From: Granulosicoccus sp.
GTDB taxonomy: Bacteria; Pseudomonadota; Gammaproteobacteria; Granulosicoccales; Granulosicoccaceae
NCBI GenBank assembly: GCA_023301725.1
Contig: JALZUD010000016.1
Span: forward strand, 59,803 to 123,802
Direction: 5' to 3'
DNA: 64,000 nt
Shown here: one piece after another, positions 36,278-45,621 of the stretch
Layout of the letters: each line of letters opens with the position of its first letter
Position numbering within the stretch: position 1 is the stretch's first letter
The notes under the pieces: generated by a model
Told to the model about the DNA's origin: nothing
Database searches by the model: none
Seen by the model: the letters and a program-made list of their open reading frames with translations, nothing else
Translations under genes and position numbers: made by a program

Positions 36278-36856
36278 ATGAATCAGACGGAGAATCACGC
36301 CACTTTCAAGCTTAAGAAAACCAAAGAGCCACTAATTGTAGTGGTTATGGGGGTGAGTGGTTGCGGCAAGACGACCGTTGCCGAGCTCATAGCCACGGAA
36401 CTTGCGAACAATGATTTATCGGCTCACTTCAAGGACGGCGACGAATTACATCCGCAGAGCAATATTCGCAAGATGGCTTCAGGGAATGCATTGAGCGACG
36501 AAGACAGACAGCCTTGGCTTGTGGACGTTGCAAATTATGCTAAAGCCTGTGCTCATGAACACGGCATTTGTGTAATTGCCTGCTCTGCGCTCAAGCGTCA
36601 ATACCGTGAAATCCTGAATACGGCAGGCCATGTGGTTTATGTATTCTTGCACGGTAGCTATGAAACGATTGCAGCGCGCATGCAACAACGTGCTGGCCAT
36701 TTTATGCCAAAAAGCTTGCTTGACAGTCAATTCGCGGCACTGGACGACCCTCGCAACGAGCCTCTGGTGCTTACAGTATCAATAGAGCATGAGCCAGACG
36801 CTATAGCTGCCAACGCCGTGACCTTACTAAAACAACACAAGTACCTTGTCCACTAA
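36278..36856 (+). CDS. gntK: Gluconokinase
   Basis: Gluconokinase phosphorylates gluconate to 6-phosphogluconate with ATP. The P-loop reads VVMGVSGCGKTTVAELIA, followed by FKDGDELHPQSNIRKMASG (substrate region), DRQPWLVDV and the SALKRQYREIL motif, all diagnostic. From ATG 36278 the protein is 192 aa, close to the family's 160-180 plus a short N-terminal extension; the frame extends to 36197 without homology. It is followed after 27 nt by gnd, so its product is used directly. Confidence 0.94.
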   Translation: MNQTENHATFKLKKTKEPLIVVVMGVSGCGKTTVAELIATELANNDLSAHFKDGDELHPQSNIRKMASGNALSDEDRQPWLVDVANYAKACAHEHGICVIACSALKRQYREILNTAGHVVYVFLHGSYETIAARMQQRAGHFMPKSLLDSQFAALDDPRNEPLVLTVSIEHEPDAIAANAVTLLKQHKYLVH

Positions 36857-36883
36857 TTTGTTAAACCAGAGAATTATTACGTT

Positions 36884-38332
36884 ATGAGTGAAGCAGCAGA
36901 TATTGCGGTAATCGGTCTGGCCGTCATGGGTCAAAACCTCATCCTTAACATGAGCGATCATGGCTTTAAGGTGGTTGCCTACAATAGAACTTTCACAAAA
37001 ACACAAGCCTTTGTCGACGGACCAGCGAAAGGCACAACCATCGAGGCTGCTGAGACCTTAAGCCAAGTGTGCGACAAACTTGCCAGCCCACGCAAAATCA
37101 TGTTGATGGTGCAGGCAGGCCCAGCGGTAGACGATGTTATTGACCAGTTGGTTCCTTTGCTAGACAAAGGCGATATCATCATTGATGGCGGAAATTCGAA
37201 GTTTGACGACTCAGAGCGACGTGCTAATGAGTTGGGCGAAAAAGGTTTTTTGTTTGTAGGAAGTGGCGTATCCGGCGGCGAGGAAGGTGCACGCAACGGT
37301 CCGTCTCTTATGCCCGGTGGTCACCGGGATGCATGGCCGTTCATCCGACCGATTTTTCAAGCAATAGCCGCCAAAACTGACGCAGGTGAGCCTTGCTGCG
37401 ATTGGGTCGGTGATGGCGGTGCCGGACATTTTGTCAAAATGGTGCACAACGGTATCGAATACGGCGATATGCAGCTCATTTGTGAGGCTTACCACTTCAT
37501 GCACAGCGCGTTAGGCATGGACAACGATGCCATGGCAAAAACCTTTACCGCCTGGGATAAAGGGGATCTCGATAGCTACCTCATCGAGATCACTGCACAG
37601 ATTCTCTCTTTCAAAGACAAGCAAGGTCATGTCGTTGACCGAATCATGGATAAAGCTGGGCAAAAAGGTACCGGAAAATGGACAGGCATTAATGCACTGG
37701 AACTAGGCATTCCGTTAACGTTGATCGGTGAAGCTGTTTTTGCTAGAGCGCTGTCTGCCATCAAAGATGAGCGCGTGCGTGCATCCGGTGTACTCGATGG
37801 ACCCACCATTAAGTCGAGTGAAAAACCAGAGGACTGGATTGACCCTCTCGGGCAAGCATTGTTAGCATCAAAAATTATCTCGTACACGCAAGGCTACATG
37901 CTCATGCAGGCCGCTGCCAAAGAGTATAACTGGCAGCTTAACTATGGCGGTATCGCACAAATGTGGCGTGGGGGTTGTATTATTCGATCAGCTTTTCTGG
38001 ATGATATAAAAGCCGCTTTTGATAAGGACGAATCGCTGACCAATCTTTTGCTAGATGATTACTTTGGCAAACAAATACACAAGACACAAGCCAGTTGGCG
38101 TGTCGTCGTATCTAAAGCGATCTCGCTGGGCATTCCAATGCCAGCCATGAGCTCCGCCCTAGCATTTTATGATGGCTACCGAAATGCACGCCTACCCGCC
38201 AATCTTCTACAAGCACAACGCGATTACTTTGGCGCGCACACCTATCAGTTACTTGATGGAGATGAGCAATGGCATCATACTGACTGGATTGGTAGCGGCA
38301 CATCCGTATCGAGCTCAAGCTACGATGCATAA
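36884..38332 (+). CDS. gnd: 6-phosphogluconate dehydrogenase (decarboxylating)
   Basis: Gnd oxidises 6-phosphogluconate to ribulose-5-phosphate, CO2 and NADPH. The NADP-binding motif is IGLAVMGQNLILNMSDHG, the substrate-site segment SGVSGGEEGARNGPSLMPGG and the catalytic region GAGHFVKMVHNGIEYGDMQ; the all-helical C-terminal part ends TDWIGSGTSVSS. The 482 aa fit the long homodimeric form. It is co-directional with gntK. Together with the lactonase it routes gluconate into the pentose phosphate pathway and, like PntAB, feeds the NADPH pool. Confidence 0.97.
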   Translation: MSEAADIAVIGLAVMGQNLILNMSDHGFKVVAYNRTFTKTQAFVDGPAKGTTIEAAETLSQVCDKLASPRKIMLMVQAGPAVDDVIDQLVPLLDKGDIIIDGGNSKFDDSERRANELGEKGFLFVGSGVSGGEEGARNGPSLMPGGHRDAWPFIRPIFQAIAAKTDAGEPCCDWVGDGGAGHFVKMVHNGIEYGDMQLICEAYHFMHSALGMDNDAMAKTFTAWDKGDLDSYLIEITAQILSFKDKQGHVVDRIMDKAGQKGTGKWTGINALELGIPLTLIGEAVFARALSAIKDERVRASGVLDGPTIKSSEKPEDWIDPLGQALLASKIISYTQGYMLMQAAAKEYNWQLNYGGIAQMWRGGCIIRSAFLDDIKAAFDKDESLTNLLLDDYFGKQIHKTQASWRVVVSKAISLGIPMPAMSSALAFYDGYRNARLPANLLQAQRDYFGAHTYQLLDGDEQWHHTDWIGSGTSVSSSSYDA

Positions 38333-38469
38333 CACGCACTAGTGACCATGTGCTGTAAAAACTAATCAGGCTGGAGCCTATAGCCGTGGTGCACAATCGC
38401 ACCTCGGCTCAGTGCTGTGTCAGCATGCAAATTTCTTTACGCCATAACGTTCAACAATCCAACTGAGCT

Positions 38470-39357
38470 TCATAGTACAAAAACCAGTATCACAGGCAGA
38501 TAAACTATGGCAGCTAGGTGTGTCACCAAAATCATGCCTGATACCTCGCTAACATCTCTGTTATGTTTTAACGCCAGCAAGTAGTTGAATACTGCCACAG
38601 GCACCACAGTTTGTATTATGAGCACGCCGCGTGCTACCCCAGCAAGCTCAAAGACTTGCGCTACGGCCACACCTATGAAGAGCGCTGTACACGTTCTAAC
38701 ACTTGACCAGATAAGTGTTGACGGAAGTTGGGCGGCTCGCATGCCTGCCAAACTGACACCTAGCGTAATCAACATTAGCGGAATAACAATTTGCCCTACA
38801 AGTTGCAGCGTATTGAGCACGACATCTGGCACTGTGAAATCGACTACACGTACAACAACAGCCAGCCATAGTGCATGCAGAATGGGTGAGCGCAGCAGTG
38901 TCTGCCAACTCCGCGAACCGGAGATAATGACCTCTCCAACACTAAATAACAAAAAGGATTGAACAGCAAAAAAAGTGATGCCGTAAGCTAGGCCTTCTTC
39001 ACCAAACGCAAAAAAACACACGGGAAGTCCTAGATTTCCTGTGTTGCCTACCACATGACTTATGCACTGACGCCAATCTTTTCCCGCATACAGCAATAAG
39101 GCAACAATCAACAGAACAAAAACTACTTGCGTTGTAAATGCTGCCAAAGCTAGAACTGCCATGGACTGTAAATCGACTGTTGTGCTGGTCAATGTGTGAA
39201 ACAACAAACCTGGCATACACACGTTGACCACTAAAGTGGTCACAAATGGCACAGGAAACTCGGGCCCTTTATAAAACCAGATGAGCCCAATCAGAGCCAA
39301 CAACACACTCGGTGCGAGAATATTGATCACTTGAAAACCAATATCTATCATCAACAA
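38470..39357 (-). CDS. AEC family (auxin efflux carrier-like) transporter
   Basis: This 295-aa protein has about ten hydrophobic segments arranged in two five-helix halves. The conserved NPx-like break VVNVCMPGLLFHTL lies in the first half, and VGNTGNLGLPVCFFAFGEEGL in the middle is diagnostic of AEC proteins. Bacterial members export or import carboxylates such as malate; the substrate is not evident. It stands alone, convergent with gnd. The ATG at 39355-39357 begins MLMIDIGFQVINILAPS. Confidence 0.88.
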   Translation of the reverse strand: MLMIDIGFQVINILAPSVLLALIGLIWFYKGPEFPVPFVTTLVVNVCMPGLLFHTLTSTTVDLQSMAVLALAAFTTQVVFVLLIVALLLYAGKDWRQCISHVVGNTGNLGLPVCFFAFGEEGLAYGITFFAVQSFLLFSVGEVIISGSRSWQTLLRSPILHALWLAVVVRVVDFTVPDVVLNTLQLVGQIVIPLMLITLGVSLAGMRAAQLPSTLIWSSVRTCTALFIGVAVAQVFELAGVARGVLIIQTVVPVAVFNYLLALKHNRDVSEVSGMILVTHLAAIVYLPVILVFVL

Positions 39358-39672
39358 AACTCCTTACGACATATCACTCAGTAAATCGCCTGCCTGAGAT
39401 AATCGCAGCTATTTTTCACAGAATATGTCTTTGCCATTACTGCTTCAGTAAATTGCCCAATACACCTAATAAATCTGGCGAACAGCCGATGGCTCATCAG
39501 GCTATGGATGTGAACTCAGTCACCGTTTACTGACGCCGTAAAGCCAAGGTTATTTCAGCTGCAAGTAACATACGCAACATAAAGGAACCGTGTCGCAAAA
39601 TTATCTTTCATTGTTTGCTTTTGTCGCCGCTAACTGAATTCTATATTTGGACAATACACGTATAGCACTGCC
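39358..39672. other. Divergent intergenic region AEC transporter / PilU-like gene
   Basis: This 315-nt gap contains an AT-rich stretch at about 39540-39670. TTGTCG (about 39629) and TATATT (about 39650) might form a promoter with short 15-nt spacing for the PilU-like gene. There is no convincing Shine-Dalgarno before its ATG. I see no ORF, RNA gene or strong inverted repeat. Confidence 0.3.
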
Positions 39673-41079
39673 ATGGATATATACGCACTTCTTAAGCGCC
39701 TCGTTGAGTTTGACGGATCTGACCTCTATTTGTCTACAGGCGCACCACCTAGCGCAAAATTCGCTGGTGAGCTAACCGCACTGAGCAATACTCCGTTAGC
39801 CCATGGTGAAGTGGAAACCATTGCACGTGAGATCATGAACGACGAGCAATGCGAAGAATTTGACCGCGAAATGGAAATGAATCTGGCAATTTCTCCAGAA
39901 GGGATTGGCAGATTTCGTTTAAATATTTTCAAACAACGTAATGAGGTATCTCTTGTTGCTCGTAATATTCAAACCGAAATACCACAGTTTGCTAACTTAG
40001 GCCTGCCAGATATACTCAAAGACATTATCACTGCAAAGAATGGCCTGGTGCTGTTTGTCGGCGGTACTGGATCAGGAAAATCTACCTCATTAGCCGCATT
40101 GATCGATCATAGAAATTCATTCGCTGGTGGCCATATAATAACTATCGAAGATCCCGTAGAGTATGTTCACCCTCACAAGAAATGTATTGTGAATCAACGT
40201 GAAGTGGGGGTAGACACCAACAGCTTCCATGCGGCCTTGAAGAATACCCTCAGGCAAGCTCCAGACGTCATACTGATTGGTGAAATACGCGATAGAGAAA
40301 CTATGGAGCACGCAGTAGCGTTTGCAGAAACCGGGCACTTAGCCATCTCTACACTGCATGCGAACAATGCCAATCAAGCTCTAGATCGAATTATAAATTT
40401 CTTTCCGGAAGAGCGTAAAGCACAACTTCTACATGACCTTGGCAATAATATTCGCGCCATAGTATCTCAGCGCCTCATTCCAACTGTTGATGGCAAACGA
40501 TGTGCTGCAATCGAAATCTTGCTCGGCTCGCATACCATTAAGCAAATGATCATGAAAGATCAGTTACATGACATCAAAGAGACGATGCAGAAATCTGAAA
40601 ATCTAGGCATGAAGACTTTTGATAGCGCCTTGTTTGATCTTGTTAAAGCCAAGCGAATAACCGAAGAAGAAGCATTGAAAAATGCAGATTCAGCAAACAA
40701 CTTGCGCCTTCGGTTTAAGTTATCCGGTTCAGCAGATTCCGAGGATCAAGACGAATTACTCATGCGAGGACAACTGCCAAGTCAAGCCGCAGCCACCAAG
40801 GCCGCTGAAGAGGCCAAGGAGAAGCGAGCAGCCACCAGCAAAAGTAAAACCACTGATGAGACTGCCGAACAAAGCATACATGCAGCCTTCGCCCAGAAAA
40901 TTGAAATGAAAAAAGCTGCAGCTGTTGCAAACACCAGTGATGCAAACGAAAATCCTGATAAACTCAACGCTGCGGCAAAGGCATTTGAATTATCACTTGA
41001 AATTGAGCCTGAGCCAGAAGAACCAGAAGAACCGAATGAGACAGATTCGTCGCAGTTTGGTATGGGACGTATCGGCTGA
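39673..41079 (+). CDS. pilU: PilT/PilU family type IV pilus retraction ATPase with long C-terminal tail
   Basis: The hexameric pilus-retraction motor is 468 aa. The N-terminal PAS-like domain opens DIYALLKRLVEFDGSDLYLS. The ATPase has Walker A FVGGTGSGKST, the Asp box TIEDPVEYVHPHKK, Walker B ILIGEIRDRETMEHA and the His box AISTLHANNANQALDR. The sequence follows PilU more than PilT (for example SGRF-type GIGRFRLNIF and NFFPEERKAQLLHDLG). After about residue 350 a hydrophilic tail of about 115 residues is added: an Ala/Lys-rich stretch, then an acidic PEPEEPEEPNE run. This is not usual for the family. No pilT or other pil gene is near. Confidence 0.9.
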   Translation: MDIYALLKRLVEFDGSDLYLSTGAPPSAKFAGELTALSNTPLAHGEVETIAREIMNDEQCEEFDREMEMNLAISPEGIGRFRLNIFKQRNEVSLVARNIQTEIPQFANLGLPDILKDIITAKNGLVLFVGGTGSGKSTSLAALIDHRNSFAGGHIITIEDPVEYVHPHKKCIVNQREVGVDTNSFHAALKNTLRQAPDVILIGEIRDRETMEHAVAFAETGHLAISTLHANNANQALDRIINFFPEERKAQLLHDLGNNIRAIVSQRLIPTVDGKRCAAIEILLGSHTIKQMIMKDQLHDIKETMQKSENLGMKTFDSALFDLVKAKRITEEEALKNADSANNLRLRFKLSGSADSEDQDELLMRGQLPSQAAATKAAEEAKEKRAATSKSKTTDETAEQSIHAAFAQKIEMKKAAAVANTSDANENPDKLNAAAKAFELSLEIEPEPEEPEEPNETDSSQFGMGRIG

Positions 41080-41120
41080 TCCGTCGGAACTCAAAGTATA
41101 TCGTTAGTAGTATTGATCAG

Positions 41121-41146
41121 TGACCTGCAGGACGTGCTGCAGGTCA
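41121..41146. terminator. Hairpin after the PilU-like gene
   Basis: TGACCTGCAG and CTGCAGGTCA form a perfect 10-bp stem with loop GACGTG, 41 nt after the pilU stop. There is no U-run, so it is a non-canonical terminator or 3'-end stabiliser in the convergent gap. Confidence 0.45.
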
Positions 41147-41266
41147 GATCCAACCCAGCCTGGATCATGGCTGCCAATCGACACAAACAGATCTTGATTC
41201 AGGTGCGCGAATTGACTTGATATTGCACACCACAACAAGGGATATTTCATGTGCACGCTTGTGCGC

Positions 41267-41290
41267 CTAGCTTGGCGTTGCTCAAGCTAG
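41267..41290. terminator. Second hairpin in the convergent gap
   Basis: CTAGCTTG and CAAGCTAG form an 8-bp perfect stem with an 8-nt loop, 16 nt beyond the stop of the minus-strand GGDEF-EAL gene. It probably closes that transcript. No U-tract is seen on either strand. Confidence 0.4.
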
Positions 41291-41305
41291 TGTAATGATT
41301 GCGGC

Positions 41306-43822
41306 CTAAGCCGCACCTTGCAGAAATTGCTTTTCATTAGCCAGCATTTCACCAACCTGCTCTACTGTGAGTGGCCGGCTAAACCAATAACCCTGGCAGA
41401 TCTCGCATTCACGATCGAGAAGGTATTTGTAGTCACTTAGCGTTTCAACACCTTCTGCAACTATTTCCAGTCCTAGATTGTGAGCAAGTGACACGATGGC
41501 AGACACAATTTTTTCATTGGGCTCACCTAGTTTTACACCTGTCACAAAGCTACGATCAATCTTTAATATATCTATGGGCAGTGAATTTAATGAGCCCAAA
41601 GATGAATAACCTGTACCAAAATCATCCATAGAGATACGTACGCCACTGTCTCGAATCACGTTAAGCATATGAAGCACATCCGACTTCACATCCATCATGC
41701 ACGACTCTGTAATCTCAAGCTCAAGTGCTTGCGGGGGCATGTCATATTTATCTAACGTGCTGACGACGATATCGGGCAAATAACCGTGACCAAACTGTTT
41801 CTGTGAGACATTCACTGCCACTCGTGGAACCTCAAAACCTTGCTCCCGCCAGCACGCCCATTGCCGACATGCCTCATCTAGCACCCAAGTTCCCAAGACA
41901 CCAATCATGCCCATGTCCTCAGCCATACCAACAAATTTTTCTGGTGATATAAAACCGTACTTGTGATGGTTCCAACGCAACAAGGCTTCAAGACCAACAA
42001 TCTGCTTACTCACCGTAGCAACTTGAGGTTGAAAGTAGAGCGCCAATCCTTCCGACTTAATAGCAATTCTTAAGTCATTTTCCAGCTCTAGCCTTTCGTG
42101 CTTATCATCATCCAAATTGGCACTGTAAAAGCGATAACTATCGTCAATCCGGCGTTTGGCTTCATACATAGCAGTATCAGCACATTGCATTAAATGCCCC
42201 ACCTCACTGCCATTGTCAGGAAAACAGGAAATGCCTATACTTACGCTAATCGTTAACTCATGCCCGGCAACCTTGATGGGTTTTTGTAGCTCTTGCAGAA
42301 TTTCATCAGCTACGAATCCAGCGTCCATGGAGTCGTCTAGCGCATGCGTAAGAAACACAAATTCGTCGCCACCAACACGCGCAGCAACAGCTTTTGCACC
42401 GCTACTAGAAGCGCTTTCCTGTTGAAATGCGAAATTTTCAATACACAATTCTAATCGCTTAGCAACCACACGTAATAGTTCATCACCCGCCTCATGACCG
42501 AGCGTATCATTAACTTTTTTAAACTCATTCACGTCGATATAAAGCAACGCCTTACAGATGTTTTCATTAGCCCAATGACTTGTGGCAGCTCTAACTTGAT
42601 CCAGAAACGATCTTCTATTTGGCAGCCCGGTAAGGCTGTCGATATAGGCAAGTACTTCAATTTCACGGTATGAGTTCTTCAAGCTCTGCGTAGATTGAAT
42701 CAACTTACTATTCATCGAATAAAAGGCACGCGTGAGATCACCAATTTCATCAGAGCGCTGCAAATTTAAACCAGCCATGTCAGTAGCTTCACCGTCACCG
42801 ATATGCAAAGCAAGCTGCCGTAGCTGACTAACAGGCACCAAGACAAGCTTAGACAACAGTACGTAGAGTAGAAACGACGTTGCAGTTACAGCAAAAATAC
42901 CAACCAGTGTTATCGTGAGCCCCAGGCTTAGCACAACAGGTTGAAAATCGGTATCAGGCAGCACACTGAGCAATGTCAGCTCAGAGTTTAGAGCTCTTCC
43001 CTGCACATAGACATACTCATTGCCCACACGAGATTTTTCCATATGATCCATCGCATCATGCTCGTTTGTGTGCATCTGATTTAAGCTACGTGCTTGTATT
43101 AACTGAGTGGCATCTTTGCCAATCATTGTGGCATCTGGATGAAATACAATTTTTTGTTGCTTGTTTATAACAACGAGATATCCACCTTCGCCAATGCCTT
43201 TGCGCTGTACTAGCGCATTTAGAGTATCCAGACTGGCTGTCAACACAAGGTACCCGGCTAAGCTGTTAGGTGCCTTTGTTCCGCTTGTTTCAGGCTCTGC
43301 ATGTTTTATTGCAATAGATACTAACAAGGCGGGGCCACCAGTATCTGGATCATAAATGGTAGCCGTCATCTGACCACCTAGGCTACGCTCTATCAAATCA
43401 AAATAAGGTGTACGTTGCATATCGTACACAGACTTGGTAACCGGTGAGAGCGCCACCTGTGTATCTTCCATTCCATCAGGCAATATGAGCTGAATCTTCG
43501 TATATTCTGGATACAACTCTTGATATTTATTAAACAGACGCAAAAGATCAGTCTGCATTAGAGCGTATCGTACACTCTCATCTTCAACGGTTAAATAGCG
43601 ATCTATATTGTTTGAATTGGCAAACAGCCTAGCATTGGCAATCGCGTTTTCTACAAACGCCATTGTCTTGTTCTGCGTCTCATCTAGCAGCGCTTCCATC
43701 TGATGCAAGAGCACCATCTCAGATCGTTGGCGAAGTTGCGCAAATACTATGGTGGCTAGTAATAGCATCGACACAATGATACTAAGCACAATGGCAAATA
43801 TTAGTTTTTTCCGAAGCCTCAT
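41306..43822 (-). CDS. Membrane Cache-HAMP-GGDEF-EAL c-di-GMP protein
   Basis: This 838-aa inner-membrane protein has TM1 (about 7-28), a periplasmic double-Cache-like sensor (about 35-295), TM2 (about 300-325) and HAMP (about 330-380). GGDEF (about 395-560) has intact RVGGDEFVFL, and EAL (about 575-825) has GLEALLRW, ELEITESCMM, MDDFGTGYSSLG, LKIDRSF and IVAEGVETL. Both catalytic signatures look functional, unlike the receiver-linked GGDRF protein at 7028-8845. No RxxD inhibitory site sits at the usual place. It appears monocistronic. Confidence 0.94.
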   Translation of the reverse strand: MRLRKKLIFAIVLSIIVSMLLLATIVFAQLRQRSEMVLLHQMEALLDETQNKTMAFVENAIANARLFANSNNIDRYLTVEDESVRYALMQTDLLRLFNKYQELYPEYTKIQLILPDGMEDTQVALSPVTKSVYDMQRTPYFDLIERSLGGQMTATIYDPDTGGPALLVSIAIKHAEPETSGTKAPNSLAGYLVLTASLDTLNALVQRKGIGEGGYLVVINKQQKIVFHPDATMIGKDATQLIQARSLNQMHTNEHDAMDHMEKSRVGNEYVYVQGRALNSELTLLSVLPDTDFQPVVLSLGLTITLVGIFAVTATSFLLYVLLSKLVLVPVSQLRQLALHIGDGEATDMAGLNLQRSDEIGDLTRAFYSMNSKLIQSTQSLKNSYREIEVLAYIDSLTGLPNRRSFLDQVRAATSHWANENICKALLYIDVNEFKKVNDTLGHEAGDELLRVVAKRLELCIENFAFQQESASSSGAKAVAARVGGDEFVFLTHALDDSMDAGFVADEILQELQKPIKVAGHELTISVSIGISCFPDNGSEVGHLMQCADTAMYEAKRRIDDSYRFYSANLDDDKHERLELENDLRIAIKSEGLALYFQPQVATVSKQIVGLEALLRWNHHKYGFISPEKFVGMAEDMGMIGVLGTWVLDEACRQWACWREQGFEVPRVAVNVSQKQFGHGYLPDIVVSTLDKYDMPPQALELEITESCMMDVKSDVLHMLNVIRDSGVRISMDDFGTGYSSLGSLNSLPIDILKIDRSFVTGVKLGEPNEKIVSAIVSLAHNLGLEIVAEGVETLSDYKYLLDRECEICQGYWFSRPLTVEQVGEMLANEKQFLQGAA

Positions 43823-44132
43823 GCTATTGCGCGTCTAAATAGCAATTGCGTACGATGAGCGTTCAATTCTTCTTTGGAGAACGCTGTCACAGTCATGCCT
43901 AGCACGCAACAGCCAATGAACATCCGCTTGGCAAAGTGCACGCAGCCATGCTGGCTTATATGATTGAGTAACCTGTACATCCTGATATCTGATCTGGGTG
44001 GGCAAAGCAACCTCTGGAATAGATCGAGGGCGTTGAGATCAGTTATCGACTAATAACAATTGTTTCTACAATTATTACTGTGTCCTCGAACAAGGACACA
44101 GTTAACCAGGTATAGAAACTGGTTGCAGAGCA
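43823..44132. other. Intergenic region between ABC importer operon and GGDEF-EAL gene
   Basis: This 310-nt gap carries the 3' hairpin of the ABC operon (44077-44102) and presumably the GGDEF-EAL promoter. A 63-codon minus-strand frame (43819-44010) overlaps the GGDEF-EAL start as ATGA but has no recognisable features or Shine-Dalgarno. Nothing else is seen. Confidence 0.35.
44077..44102. terminator. Hairpin downstream of the livHMGF-type operon
   Basis: ACTGTGTCC and GGACACAGT form a perfect 9-bp stem with an 8-nt loop, 31 nt beyond the last ABC gene. The minus-strand sequence that follows is AT-rich (AATAATTGTAG) but not a U-run, so it is a probable though weak terminator. Confidence 0.5.
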
Positions 44133-44858
44133 TTAAATGGCAAGGTATTCGTGGCGTAACTCTTCGTTATCCAATACTTCTTGCGCGCTTCCGCTAAAGA
44201 CAATCTCACCAGTATCAAGAATGAGGGCAGAATCGGCCAGCTTCAGGGCTGCTACAGCATTCTGCTCCACCAACACAGTGGTTATTCCCATGCTCTTCAC
44301 TTCAAGAAGGGCCTTTTCGATGTCATGGCGCACCACTGGCGCTAGACCTTCGTACGGCTCATCAAGTAACAGTAATTTTATATCTCGAGCTAGTGCGCGG
44401 GCAATAGCTAGCATTTGCTGCTCACCACCAGATAACGTAGTGCCTATTTGCTTACGACGCTCTTTAAGCCTTGGAAACAGACTGTATATACGTTCATACT
44501 CCCAGCCGGTGTCACCTGCAATGCAGGCAATGTCGAGGTTTTCTTCCACGGTAAGCCCTGGAATAATGCGACGATCTTCAGGCACTAACTGTATGCCAGC
44601 GAGCGCTGCTTCAAAATCTTGCATTTCATGAATTTGCTGACCTTGTAGCTGAACGCTACCAGAACGCACTTCAGGTTCAGCAGCTCGTGCTATTGCACGC
44701 AAGGTGGATGTTTTTCCTGCTCCGTTGCGTCCAAGCAAGGCAACAATTTCACCTTCATTGACCGAAAAAGACACACCTTGCACGATGTAGCTGTCGCCAT
44801 AATAGGCTTTTAAATCTTTGACTTCGAAATAGGCATTTGCAGTGGCTGAGTCACTCAT
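44133..44858 (-). CDS. livF: Branched-chain-amino-acid-type ABC importer, ATPase LivF
   Basis: This ATP-binding subunit has 241 aa. Walker A reads LLGRNGAGKTSTLRAIAR, the Q-loop region VPEDRRIIPGLTVEEN is typical of LivF, the signature is LSGGEQQMLAIARAL, and Walker B is LLLLDEPYEGLAP with the His-loop replaced by the LVEQN segment normal for this family. Its ATG overlaps the livG stop as TAATG. It is the last gene of a five-gene importer set (livH-livM-livG-livF plus binding protein). Confidence 0.95.
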   Translation of the reverse strand: MSDSATANAYFEVKDLKAYYGDSYIVQGVSFSVNEGEIVALLGRNGAGKTSTLRAIARAAEPEVRSGSVQLQGQQIHEMQDFEAALAGIQLVPEDRRIIPGLTVEENLDIACIAGDTGWEYERIYSLFPRLKERRKQIGTTLSGGEQQMLAIARALARDIKLLLLDEPYEGLAPVVRHDIEKALLEVKSMGITTVLVEQNAVAALKLADSALILDTGEIVFSGSAQEVLDNEELRHEYLAI

Positions 44859-45619
44859 TACACTTGCTCCTCACCTAAGTAGGCTTCTTTAACACGCGGA
44901 TCGTTCTTTACCTCTTCCGGAGTTCCTTGGCAGATAATTCGGCCACCCGCCAATACAGAAATCCGGTCAGCCAAGCTGAACACAACATGCATGTCATGCT
45001 CAATGATGACCTTAGTCATACCGCCTGCCTTGATTCGTTTCAATAACTCAATGGTGGCATTGGTATCGTGTCTTGCCATACCGGCAGTGGGCTCGTCAAG
45101 CAGCAATAGTCGCGGCTTCTGGGCTAAACCCATGGCCAACTCAAGTCGACGTTTATCACCACGCGACAAACTACCAGCATCTGTGCGAATTAAAGTTTCC
45201 ATACCCAGATCGGACAGAAGATGCTCAGCTTCGCTTCTTGCCGTTTTCTCGCTTGAAAACCGTCTGAACCAACGAAGTTTGAAAGAACCATCGCGTTTAG
45301 CCAGTATGGGAATCATCACGTTTTCAAGCAATGATAGTTCCGGGAAAATTTCCGGCGTCTGGAATACCCGAACCACTCCTAGCTGATTAATTTCATGAGG
45401 CTGTTTTCCTGTCAGGTTCTCACCGTCGAAAACCACATGTCCTGAATCAGGCTTTAACCTACCAATACACACATTAAGCAGCGTGGATTTACCGGCACCG
45501 TTAGGCCCGATAATCGCGTGAGTCTCACCTTCTCGAACGGTGAGATCGATATCACTTAGTGCATGTAGACCCGCAAAGCTCTTATGCACATCGGCTACGT
45601 GTAAGACAGTATTTTCCAT
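44858..45619 (-). CDS. livG: Branched-chain-amino-acid-type ABC importer, ATPase LivG
   Basis: This is the second ATPase subunit, 253 aa. Walker A is IIGPNGAGKSTLLNVCIG, the LivG-typical VRVFQTPEIFPELSLLENV follows, the signature is SLSRGDKRRLELAMGLA, and Walker B is LLLLDEPTAGM with IIEHDMHVVFSLADRI. The signature is an SRGD variant of the common SGG(E/Q). Two nt separate it from livM. It works as a heterodimer with LivF. Confidence 0.95.
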   Translation of the reverse strand: MENTVLHVADVHKSFAGLHALSDIDLTVREGETHAIIGPNGAGKSTLLNVCIGRLKPDSGHVVFDGENLTGKQPHEINQLGVVRVFQTPEIFPELSLLENVMIPILAKRDGSFKLRWFRRFSSEKTARSEAEHLLSDLGMETLIRTDAGSLSRGDKRRLELAMGLAQKPRLLLLDEPTAGMARHDTNATIELLKRIKAGGMTKVIIEHDMHVVFSLADRISVLAGGRIICQGTPEEVKNDPRVKEAYLGEEQV

Positions 45620-45621
45620 GA

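Noticed and set aside
36010..36315. 101-codon plus-strand frame upstream of gntK
   Set aside because: Overlaps both the lactonase gene and gntK in the wrong frame; no motif.
43819..44010. 63-codon minus-strand frame overlapping the GGDEF-EAL start by 4 nt
   Set aside because: No Shine-Dalgarno, no domain or signal sequence, and the overlap alone is weak evidence; kept only as a remark in the intergenic entry.
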